From: Pseudoxanthomonas suwonensis
Lineage (GTDB): Bacteria; Pseudomonadota; Gammaproteobacteria; Xanthomonadales; Xanthomonadaceae
Assembly (NCBI GenBank): GCA_003240695.1
Contig: QFNC01000020.1
Coordinates: 1 to 64,000, forward strand
DNA: 64,000 bases
Reading direction: 5' to 3'
Below the pieces are notes generated by a model that saw only the letters and a program-made list of their open reading frames with translations, was not told the origin of the DNA and searched no databases. Shown piece after piece: positions 55,211 to 64,000 of the stretch; position 1 is the first letter of the stretch, and every line of letters begins with the position of its first letter. The translations under genes and the position numbers were made by a program.

Positions 55211-56113
55211 ATGGGATACGGCATCGACAGCAAGGGCATCAAGCGCGAGATCGAGCAGGAAGCCTACAGGGCCTACGAGGAACAGAGCGGCAAAACGCTG
55301 GCACGCGCACCGGATGGCAGCATTCGTCCGCAAGGTCACAATGACGAATTGGATGCCTTCCGCCACGCCTACGTCAGTGGCCGCGTCACCCAGAAGGCAC
55401 TGGACGTGCAGACGGTGGCCAAGCACTTCGGCGACGCCAACGAAATCGGCCCCGCGCATCCCAACGACCCCTACGAACACCGCATGGATCTGTGGAACAA
55501 CGCCGTCGGTCGGCGCCTGGGCGACGAGCTGTCCGCGACGGATCTGGGCAAGGGCGTGTACGATGCCTTGCGCGACGGCACCTTGATCAAGGACCTGTCC
55601 GACCCGCGCCTACAGCAGCTGTATCCGGATGATCCGCGCCTGAAACGGCCCGTGGGCGATCCGCAACGCGAACTGCTGAACCAGTCGGATGTGGACCGCA
55701 TCAACCGCGACATCGATCGCGCCCTGGACAAGACCATGAGCCAAGCCAACGCCTTTCCTGCCAATCACGCCGACCAGGCCATGTTCGCGCGCATCCGCAG
55801 CGACCTGCCCGCATCGGTATCCGACGAGAAGGTCGCCGAAGCGCTGAAAGACGCCAGAACCCGCGGCGGTCTGGAAACCGCAGCGGAAATCAACTCCGTG
55901 GCGCTGAAGAACGGCAACATCTACGTAATCGGTCACGTACCGGGGTTCCGCAGCATCACCGGAGCCGACACCCCTGCACCGGCCATGCACGACACGCTGG
56001 CCTCGCTGGGCCAGTCGCAGGAGCACGTCCGCGGTCAGGCACAGCAGGCCCATCGCGGCCAGAACGAACCGTATGCTCCGCAATCCGGTGGTCCACCCGG
56101 GCAGCAGGTCTGA
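55211..56113 (+). CDS. Candidate Xanthomonadales T4SS effector (X-Tfe-like) with RHAY...MDLWNN domain
   Basis: Predicted 300-aa protein with no signal peptide or membrane helix. Residues 44-105 contain NDELDAFRHAYVSG and EHRMDLWNNAVGRRLG, a pattern seen in DUF6973-like domains of secreted toxin-type proteins. Residues ~185-270 (NHADQAMFARIRSDL ... INSVALKNGNIYVIGHVPG) look like a degenerate XVIPCD, the VirD4-recruitment domain of X-Tfes. The last 33 residues have nine Gln, as X-Tfe tails do. GGGAGA precedes the ATG. The toxic activity is unknown. Confidence 0.6.
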   Translation: MGYGIDSKGIKREIEQEAYRAYEEQSGKTLARAPDGSIRPQGHNDELDAFRHAYVSGRVTQKALDVQTVAKHFGDANEIGPAHPNDPYEHRMDLWNNAVGRRLGDELSATDLGKGVYDALRDGTLIKDLSDPRLQQLYPDDPRLKRPVGDPQRELLNQSDVDRINRDIDRALDKTMSQANAFPANHADQAMFARIRSDLPASVSDEKVAEALKDARTRGGLETAAEINSVALKNGNIYVIGHVPGFRSITGADTPAPAMHDTLASLGQSQEHVRGQAQQAHRGQNEPYAPQSGGPPGQQV

Positions 56114-56152
56114 TCCCACAGCCGACACGCGCGCACGCGGGTCGAACCGCCG

Positions 56153-56540
56153 ATCATCACGAAGACGGCCGACGCCACACGCTGGACGATTCTGAGACTG
56201 GCGTTGGCCGCCCATGGCCGGGCGCGTCTGCTGAACGATGCGGTCACACCCTTCGGGACCTGGCTGGATGGGCAGGGTTTTCTGATCGGTCCGTGGATCG
56301 CCTGGGCGTCACGCTGTACGAGATCGTCGGAACCGTGCTGCTGGCCTCGGGCGCGGGGTGTTTGCGTTGACCATCGAGTTTGCTCTGATCCACGCCATGG
56401 GCTTGATCCTGATGCGCCTGCCCGCCGGCTGGTTCGTGGTCGGCCTGGCACGCAACGGCATGGAGTACAGCGTGCTGCTGATCATCGCGCTGCTGTGCGT
56501 CGGATTCCATGACAAGGCGGGAGCCCGGCGAGCGAAGTAA
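56153..56540 (+). pseudogene. DoxX-family membrane protein, frameshifted remnant
   Basis: Three frames in sequence encode one DoxX-type protein: RWTILRLALAAHGRARLLND ... GPWIAWA, then VTLYEIVGTVLLASG, then FALTIEFALIHAMGLI ... NGMEYSVLLIIALLCVGF. The frame changes near 56307 and near 56353, each explained by loss of one base in a GC-rich run. No good start codon is left; the first frame runs straight on from the stop of the preceding gene. A 60-residue frame at 56358-56540 could still be translated. Confidence 0.75.
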
Positions 56541-56572
56541 ACGCCATCGGCAGCCGATTCACTGACTCATGA

Positions 56573-56605
56573 TCCATCGACCCGGCGCGATGCCGGGCCG
56601 ATGGA
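56573..56605. terminator. Hairpin between DoxX remnant and convergent clpB
   Basis: TCCATCGACCCGGC and GCCGGGCCGATGGA form a 14-bp stem with one mismatch and a 5-nt loop. It lies between convergent genes and probably serves both. No T-tract is present. Confidence 0.6.
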
Positions 56606-56663
56606 TGTGCTGATGCGCCGCGATCGGCAGTCGATCCGAGAGCATGCGGTCCGGACGCAGCGA

Positions 56664-59246
<2,583 letters not shown>

Positions 59247-59292
59247 GGCGCATGCCTCCGGTTGAAGGCCGCATCGCGGCGATGCCGGATAA

Positions 59293-59319
59293 ATGGAGAC
59301 GCCCGGCCCCGCCATCAAG
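59293..59319 (-). promoter_or_regulatory. Heat-shock (sigma32-type) promoter of clpB
   Basis: On the minus strand CTTGAT (59314-59319) and CTCCATTTA (59290-59298) are separated by 15 bp. They match the sigma32 elements CTTGAA and CCCCATnTA in all but one base each. The -10 lies about 45 bp before the clpB start codon. Confidence 0.75.
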
Positions 59320-59454
59320 TATCCCTGCTGCCATGACAGCGTATGGCCACCCGGTTGGTTTCATCCCCATTTCACGTCGCGGCGGGTTTTATGCATCCAC
59401 GCTGCCCTGCGCCATCAACCCCCATTCGCCCCGGATCGCGCAAGGAGACATGTC

Positions 59455-60798
59455 ATGTTCGAATCCCTCATCCGCGAGACCGCCAGCCGTTTCCATCTGG
59501 GCGACACCGCCGGCCCGCTGGTGCGCCAACTGGTCGATGCCATCTTCGATGACGGCACCGGCGGCTTCGACGGCCTGCGGCAACGCTTTGCCGAAGCCGG
59601 ACTGGATGACCTGTTCGCCTCCTGGATCGGCACCACGCCGGGCGACAACGTGATGCAACCGGACCAATTCAATGCCGGATTCGGCAGCGACACTGTCAGC
59701 CGCATCGCCTCCAACCTGGGCCAGCCGGCAGCTGCCGTGAACCTGGCCGGCGCCTGGCTGCTGCCGAAGATCGTGGGCCTGTTGACCCGCGGTGGCGTGA
59801 TCCCGACTACACGTCCGGCCCATTACGACAGCTGGTTCGCCGTTGCGCCGCGCGCCACCGCGACACCGGTCGCCGCTGCGCCTGCAGCAGCGGAAGGGGG
59901 CGGATTGGGCTTCCTGAAGTGGCTGATTCCGCTGCTGCTGCTGGTCGGCGCCTTCCTGCTGTTCCGTAGTTGCCAACAGAACGAACCGGTGGCACCCGCC
60001 ACTCCAGCTGTGCCCCCCCCGGCGGTGGTCGAATCGCCGCCACCCGCCGTGCTCACGCAGCCGCGCTTCGGTTTTGCAAACACCGACGGCAAGGTGGTCG
60101 TGAACGGGCAGCTCGCCACCCAGGCCGAGAAGACCCGACTGTGGGACGCGCTGCTCGCTGCCTTCGGTGCCGACAACGTCAGCGGCGACCTCGTGGTGGA
60201 CGCCAATACCGCTCCGGCCGGCTGGATGGACAGGCTGATCGCGTTGCTGCCCGACCTGAAGGCACGGGGGCTGAAGTTCGATTTCGATGGCGAACGCCTG
60301 ACGATGGATACCTCAGGCCTGTCCGAAGCGGATCGATTCGCGCTGTCGGAGAAGTTCCGCACGGCGTTCAGCGGATTCGACATCAGCGGCATGTGGGACC
60401 GGGCGATGGCCGCACTGGCCGGGCTGAAGGCCGGTTACAGCGCCGATGACCTGGTCAAGGCCCTGAACCTGATGAACGTGTATTTCGATACCGGTTCGGC
60501 CGCCATCACCCGCGACAGCTTCGAAACGCTGCAGTCCGCCGCCAATGCCATCAAGGGCGCGCCGGCGGGCACCCGCATCGAAGCCGGTGGCCACACCGAC
60601 AACACCGGCGATGCCGCTGCCAACATGACCCTGTCGCAGCAGCGTGCCGATGCGGTGGTGACGAAGTTGAAGGAACTCGGTGTGGCCGACGGCATCCTGA
60701 CCGCCAAGGGCTACGGCCAGGACAAGCCCATCGCCGACAACACCACCGAGGAAGGCAAGGCCCGCAATCGCCGCATGGAATTCAGCGTGCAGAAGTAA
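59455..60798 (+). CDS. OmpA-family protein with YidB-like N-terminus
   Basis: Predicted 447-aa protein. Residues 1-125 are YidB/DUF937-like helices (NQFNAGFGSDTVSRIA-type repeat, here QFNAGFGSDTVSRIA). A single membrane helix follows (FLKWLIPLLLLVGAFLLF, about 155-172), then a Pro-rich linker, a BON-like region and a C-terminal OmpA domain (NVYFDTGSAAI, GGHTDNTGDAAANMTLSQQRA) for murein binding. It would tether the inner membrane to the cell wall. AAGGAG lies 7 nt before the ATG. It is divergent from clpB. Confidence 0.88.
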   Translation: MFESLIRETASRFHLGDTAGPLVRQLVDAIFDDGTGGFDGLRQRFAEAGLDDLFASWIGTTPGDNVMQPDQFNAGFGSDTVSRIASNLGQPAAAVNLAGAWLLPKIVGLLTRGGVIPTTRPAHYDSWFAVAPRATATPVAAAPAAAEGGGLGFLKWLIPLLLLVGAFLLFRSCQQNEPVAPATPAVPPPAVVESPPPAVLTQPRFGFANTDGKVVVNGQLATQAEKTRLWDALLAAFGADNVSGDLVVDANTAPAGWMDRLIALLPDLKARGLKFDFDGERLTMDTSGLSEADRFALSEKFRTAFSGFDISGMWDRAMAALAGLKAGYSADDLVKALNLMNVYFDTGSAAITRDSFETLQSAANAIKGAPAGTRIEAGGHTDNTGDAAANMTLSQQRADAVVTKLKELGVADGILTAKGYGQDKPIADNTTEEGKARNRRMEFSVQK

Positions 60799-60824
60799 GC
60801 GTCCTGCCGCGATGCCAGTCCTGC

Positions 60825-60859
60825 GAATGCCCCGGCCACCTGCCGGGGCATTCGTTTTT
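60825..60859 (+). terminator. Rho-independent terminator after the OmpA-family gene
   Basis: A perfect 12-bp stem, GAATGCCCCGGC / GCCGGGGCATTC, with a 5-nt loop is followed by GTTTTT. It also lies 6 bp beyond the 3' end of the convergent DCC gene, so it may act in both directions. Confidence 0.9.
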
Positions 60860-60864
60860 GCACA

Positions 60865-61275
60865 TCAGTCGACGATGAAGCGGTCTCGCTGCTGCGGCGA
60901 CGGAACCACGCATGCGGCATGCCGGCCGAACCAGCGATAGCGGTTGCGCGCCACCCAGCGGTAGACGCGATCGCGCAGTGGCCGCGGCACACCGTGCCCT
61001 AGCCATGCCAGCAGATGCCAGACCCCGCCCAGTCGCGCCAGCAGCCGCAACACCGCATCGGTATCGGTGAGAGCCTGCCCGCCGTCCAGCACCAGCAGCG
61101 AGACCGGATCGTCCGGGTCCAGCCCGTGCTGCAGCAGCAGACGCCGGCCGGTGCCGGTCTGCATCGCCGCGAACCGGAAGCGTGCGTGGCGATCGTGCCG
61201 CAGCAGGAACTGCACCCAGCCGTTGCAGAGCACGCACGTGCCATCGAACACCAGGATCGGACCCGACGCTGTCAT
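60865..61275 (-). CDS. DCC (DUF393) family thiol-disulfide oxidoreductase-like protein
   Basis: Predicted 136-aa protein of the DCC family, named for the conserved Asp-Cys-Cys near the N-terminus: here FDGTCVLCNGWVQF. The fold is thioredoxin-like, but no oxidoreductase activity is proven for most members. It lies 19 bp after the DUF4166 gene and is probably the last gene of the rluD-pgeF-DUF4166-DCC unit. Confidence 0.88.
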   Translation of the reverse strand: MTASGPILVFDGTCVLCNGWVQFLLRHDRHARFRFAAMQTGTGRRLLLQHGLDPDDPVSLLVLDGGQALTDTDAVLRLLARLGGVWHLLAWLGHGVPRPLRDRVYRWVARNRYRWFGRHAACVVPSPQQRDRFIVD

Positions 61276-61294
61276 TGACGCATCGACGGCGATG

Positions 61295-61828
61295 TCAGTC
61301 GACCGGATCAAGATGACCCTCGTAGCGGACGAGCAATCCGGCCAGCGGCAGACTGGCCTGCACCTCGAAGTGGTAGCGGCCATCGACCATGGATTCGCGA
61401 CTGCGTACCGCGTCGAACCAGCTTGCCGGCAGCGGAATCACGCCGAGCAGATGCACCCGGTGCACGGCCCAGTGCAGGGCCGTGTCCTTGCGATACAGAT
61501 GGAAGCCGAAACGCACTGCGCCCAAACGCTCGCACAGCAGCCCCTCGTGTGGCCACAATCGCGACTTCATACGTGCAATGCCGAACTGCCGTTGCCAGAT
61601 CTCGTGGCCCGGCACGGCCGAGAAGCGCACCGTGGTCTCGGCGTCGGCCATCGCCGGCGGAAGCCGCGCAGCCCAGCCGCACAGCCGCGACAGCCAGCTG
61701 CTGCCGCGCACGATGCGGGTCCGGCCGCGATAGGCGAAATCGCCCTGCCGGGCATGCAACCGCTTCACTGCCGCTGCCAGATGGTAGAACTCGGCACCCA
61801 GCACCTGCTGAAACACGCTGGCCTTCAT
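61295..61828 (-). CDS. DUF4166 domain protein
   Basis: Predicted 177-aa protein. FYHLAAAVKRLHARQGDFAY at the N-terminus and WPHEGLLCERLGAVRFGFHL near residue 100 fit DUF4166, a domain often found beside or fused to DCC/DUF393 and saccharopine-dehydrogenase-like proteins. The function is unknown. Its ATGA overlaps the pgeF stop, so translation is coupled. Confidence 0.85.
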   Translation of the reverse strand: MKASVFQQVLGAEFYHLAAAVKRLHARQGDFAYRGRTRIVRGSSWLSRLCGWAARLPPAMADAETTVRFSAVPGHEIWQRQFGIARMKSRLWPHEGLLCERLGAVRFGFHLYRKDTALHWAVHRVHLLGVIPLPASWFDAVRSRESMVDGRYHFEVQASLPLAGLLVRYEGHLDPVD

Positions 61829-62586
61829 CGCGGTTCGATCCACGCCAGGGTGGCCATGCGACCGGTGTGCCCGCCGTCACGCAGTGCGCTGCGGCGGTGC
61901 GAGAAGAACCGCACGGCATCGGTGATGGTGCAGGCATCGCCGCCATGGATCGCCTGCGGCGCGATCCCCGCCGCCGCCAGCCGCTGTCGCGCCAGCAGTG
62001 GCAGATTCACCCGCCAATGGCCCGGACGCGTCGCCACGAAAGCCGTTTCGGCCTGCGGATCGCCAGTGATGAATGCCGTGTGCACGTCGGCACCGATTTC
62101 GTAGGCATCCGGCCCCGCGCATGGTCCAAGCCAGGCCTGCAGTCGATCGGCCGGCGTGCGCATGGCCGACACGGTGGCTTCCAGCACGCCTGCGGCCAGA
62201 CCACGCCAGCCTGCATGCGCGACGGCGATTTCAGTGCCATCGCGCGCGGCGAACACCACCGGCAGGCAATCGGCGGTCAGGATGGCCAGCACCGTGCCGG
62301 GCCGGTCGGTGACGGCAGCATCAGCCTCCGGCTCGTCATCGACGTGCGGATCGTGCACCACGGCCGTGCCATGCACCTGCCGCAGCCAGCATGGCGGCGA
62401 CGGCAGTTGCAACGCGTCGGCCAGTGCCGTGCGATTGGCGATGACGGCCTCGCCCGCATCGCCGCTGCGCAAACCCAGATTGAAACGGTCGAATGGCGGC
62501 TGCGATATCCCGAGGCCATGTCGCAGCGTGGTGATGGCGCGCACGCCCGCAGGCGCGGGCCAGTCGGCCTCGATCCAGGCATTCAT
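61825..62586 (-). CDS. pgeF: Peptidoglycan editing factor PgeF (YfiH/LACC1 family)
   Basis: Predicted 253-aa protein with the polyphenol-oxidase/laccase-domain fold. The metal-binding residues are in RQVHGTAVV, TADCLPVVF and VAHAGWRGLAAGVLE. PgeF removes mis-incorporated L-Ser from the murein precursor stem in E. coli; purine-nucleoside activity is known in relatives. It overlaps rluD and the DUF4166 gene by 4 nt each. Confidence 0.95.
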   Translation of the reverse strand: MNAWIEADWPAPAGVRAITTLRHGLGISQPPFDRFNLGLRSGDAGEAVIANRTALADALQLPSPPCWLRQVHGTAVVHDPHVDDEPEADAAVTDRPGTVLAILTADCLPVVFAARDGTEIAVAHAGWRGLAAGVLEATVSAMRTPADRLQAWLGPCAGPDAYEIGADVHTAFITGDPQAETAFVATRPGHWRVNLPLLARQRLAAAGIAPQAIHGGDACTITDAVRFFSHRRSALRDGGHTGRMATLAWIEPR

Positions 62587-63578
62587 CGCCGGGCCATCTC
62601 CTCGTGCAGGCGCGCATCGGCCTGCAACAGGCGCATCAGTTGCTGCAGGTCGGCCGGAATCGGGGCCTCGCAACGCAGCGGCTGGTCCGTCAGCGGATGG
62701 CGGAATTCCAGCACCTGCGCATGCAGCGCCTGCCGCGGAAAGCCGCGCAGCGCAGCCGCCAGCGCCTCGTCGGCGCCCTTGGGCAGTTTCATCGGTCCGC
62801 CGTACAGCGGATCGCCGACGATCGGATGGCGGATGTGCTGCATATGCACGCGGATCTGGTGGGTACGGCCGGTTTCCAGCCGGCACTGGAGCGCCGTGTG
62901 GGCGCGATAGCGGGCCAGCAGGCGGTAGTGGGTGATGGCCTCGCGGCCGTCCTCGCGCACGGCCATGCGCAGGCGATCGCGCGGGTGGCGGTCGATGGCC
63001 GCATCCACCGTGCCACCCGCCACCAGCGCGCCCTGCACCACCGCCAGGTACTGCCGATGCACGCCGCGCGAGGCCAGCTGTTCCACCAAGGCCGTCTGCG
63101 CGGGCAAGGTGCGGGCGATCATCATCACCCCCGAGGTGTCCTTGTCCAGCCGATGCACCACCCCGGCGCGCGGCAGCGCGGCCAAGGCCGGATCGTGGTG
63201 CAGCAGGGCGTTGACCAGGGTGCCGTCGGGATTGCCGGCCCCCGGATGCACCACCAGCCCGGCCGGCTTGTCGATCACGATGACATCCGCATCCTCGTGC
63301 AGGATGTCCAGCGGGATGTCCTGCGGGCGTGCGGCAGTCTGTGCCTCCAGCGTGACCGCCAGGGTCAGCCGTTCGCCGCCGGTCAGGCGGTCGCGCGGGC
63401 GCAGCGTACGCCCATCGACCAGCGCATCGCCGGACTTCAGCCATTCGGCCAGCCGCGAGCGCGAGAACTGCGGAAACAGCTCCGCCAGCACCGCATCTAC
63501 CCGCTTGCCGGCCAGTTCGGGCGGAACGCTGGCCTGCAGGGCCTGCGTGACGGCAGGGGAATCGGCGTGTTCGGTCAT
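62583..63578 (-). CDS. rluD: 23S rRNA pseudouridine synthase RluD
   Basis: Predicted 331-aa enzyme that makes pseudouridines 1911, 1915 and 1917 in helix 69 of 23S rRNA. The N-terminal S4 domain (RVDAVLAELFPQFSRSRLAEWL, in part) precedes the catalytic domain with VVHRLDKDTSGVMM (catalytic Asp). ETGRTHQIRVHMQHIRHPI is the C-terminal signature, quoted here in part as RTHQIRVHM. It heads the pgeF unit and is divergent from bamD. Confidence 0.96.
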   Translation of the reverse strand: MTEHADSPAVTQALQASVPPELAGKRVDAVLAELFPQFSRSRLAEWLKSGDALVDGRTLRPRDRLTGGERLTLAVTLEAQTAARPQDIPLDILHEDADVIVIDKPAGLVVHPGAGNPDGTLVNALLHHDPALAALPRAGVVHRLDKDTSGVMMIARTLPAQTALVEQLASRGVHRQYLAVVQGALVAGGTVDAAIDRHPRDRLRMAVREDGREAITHYRLLARYRAHTALQCRLETGRTHQIRVHMQHIRHPIVGDPLYGGPMKLPKGADEALAAALRGFPRQALHAQVLEFRHPLTDQPLRCEAPIPADLQQLMRLLQADARLHEEMARR

Positions 63579-63625
63579 CCGCGCAACCTGCGTTCAGCTG
63601 CAGCGCCGGGGTTGACGCCATGGAC

Positions 63626-63634
63626 TGCTATTAT
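63626..63634 (+). promoter_or_regulatory. Extended -10 promoter of bamD
   Basis: TGCTATTAT fits an extended -10 (TGn + TATTAT), ending 30 nt before the bamD ATG. TTGACG just upstream is too close (11 bp) to be a -35. Confidence 0.5.
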
Positions 63635-63664
63635 CGCCCGTCTTGCTTCCCTGCCGCATCCGCC

Positions 63665-64000
63665 ATGTCGAACCCGAACGCCCTGTCCCGCCTGCTGCTT
63701 GCCCTGCTGATCGTACTGCTGTTGACCACGACCGGTTGCGCGCGCATGAAAGGCATGTTCAAGGACGAGGACACCAACGAAGGCGTGGCGGTGGAAACCC
63801 TGTACGACAAGGGCCACGATCTGATGATCGGCGGCAACTGGAGCGGCGCGCTGGAAACCTACCGCCGCCTGATCGCGCAGTACCCGTACGGGCCGTACAG
63901 CGAGCAGGCGATGATGGAAACCGCCTATGCCCAGTTCAAGATGGGCAACAACGACGATGCCATTTCCAGCATCGACCGCTTCCTGCGCACCTACCCCACC
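63665..64000 (+). CDS. bamD: Outer-membrane assembly lipoprotein BamD (3' end outside window)
   Basis: The first 112 codons of BamD. The signal peptide ends in the lipobox TTGC (Cys25), followed by TPR helices: DKGHDLMIGGNWSGALETYR and YSEQAMMETAYAQFKMGN with the conserved YPYGPY between them. BamD recruits unfolded outer-membrane proteins to the BAM complex with BamA. Divergence from rluD is conserved across proteobacteria. Confidence 0.95.
   Translation, partial: MSNPNALSRLLLALLIVLLLTTTGCARMKGMFKDEDTNEGVAVETLYDKGHDLMIGGNWSGALETYRRLIAQYPYGPYSEQAMMETAYAQFKMGNNDDAISSIDRFLRTYPT

Noticed and set aside
63612..63634. TTGACG and TATTAT as a classical sigma70 promoter of bamD.
   Set aside because: The spacer is only 11 bp; an extended -10 is the better reading.

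Overview
The window comes from a high-GC gammaproteobacterium of the Xanthomonadales (Lysobacteraceae). The 5' end of the 16S rRNA gene lies at the left edge. The gene orders ruvC-ruvA-kup ... ruvB-ybgC-tolQRAB-pal-cpoB-queE-queC-tRNA-Lys and rluD-pgeF are those of Xanthomonas and its relatives. Also typical are a PPi-type phosphofructokinase, a DedA-PAP2-LssY fusion, a large FadE and a candidate Xanthomonas-type T4SS effector. The genus cannot be fixed from the sequence alone. No integrase, transposase or CRISPR array was seen.

Layout. 1-690: start of an rrn operon on the minus strand, with two tandem promoters of near-identical design. 0.8-9.4 kb: small metabolic and envelope genes (DUF192, SirB1-like, rubredoxin, thiE, hemL, a K+ channel, glyoxalase, SDR, a kinase-like protein, DedA/PAP2/LssY). 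9.4-13.3 kb: Lon-N protein, mpl, adk, pfp. 13.4-18.9 kb: a broken sugE, pckG, a TetR regulator and fadE. 19-23.5 kb: DUF1304, a phosphoesterase, an NTT-like transporter, a GMC oxidoreductase and a predicted 38-aa membrane protein. 23.5-29.8 kb: hrpA, recQ and a broken SEC-C gene. 29.8-30.1 kb: tRNA-Lys with a duplicated tail. 30.2-38.3 kb: queC/queE, the Tol-Pal cluster and ruvB. 38.5-39.9 kb: an EF-hand/Vps62-like protein inserted between ruvB and kup. 39.9-49.7 kb: kup, ruvA, ruvC, yebC, a hydrolase, GNAT, aspS, an FmdB zinc ribbon, a lipoprotein and a broken yheS. 49.8-56.5 kb: a YbaL-type antiporter, a TonB receptor, a broken sirtuin, a candidate lipoprotein immunity/T4SS effector pair and a broken DoxX gene. 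56.6-64 kb: clpB behind a sigma32-type promoter, an OmpA-family protein, DCC, DUF4166, pgeF, rluD and the start of bamD.

Two themes run through the window. First, at least eight protein genes have a TAnnnT- or CATAAT-type -10 hexamer exactly 6 nt before the start codon and no Shine-Dalgarno sequence. This is the geometry of leaderless mRNAs, and it also fixes several start codons. Second, five accessory genes are broken (sugE, SEC-C, yheS, a sirtuin, DoxX) while long housekeeping genes are intact, which points to real gene decay. In sugE and the sirtuin the only lesion is a Trp-to-UGA change, each followed by C.

The best candidate for a little-described system is 54779-56113. It encodes a lipoprotein followed by a 300-aa protein with an RHAY...MDLWNN-type N-terminal domain, an XVIPCD-like C-terminal region and a Gln-rich tail. 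This is the layout of a Xanthomonadales type IV secretion toxin with its immunity lipoprotein.
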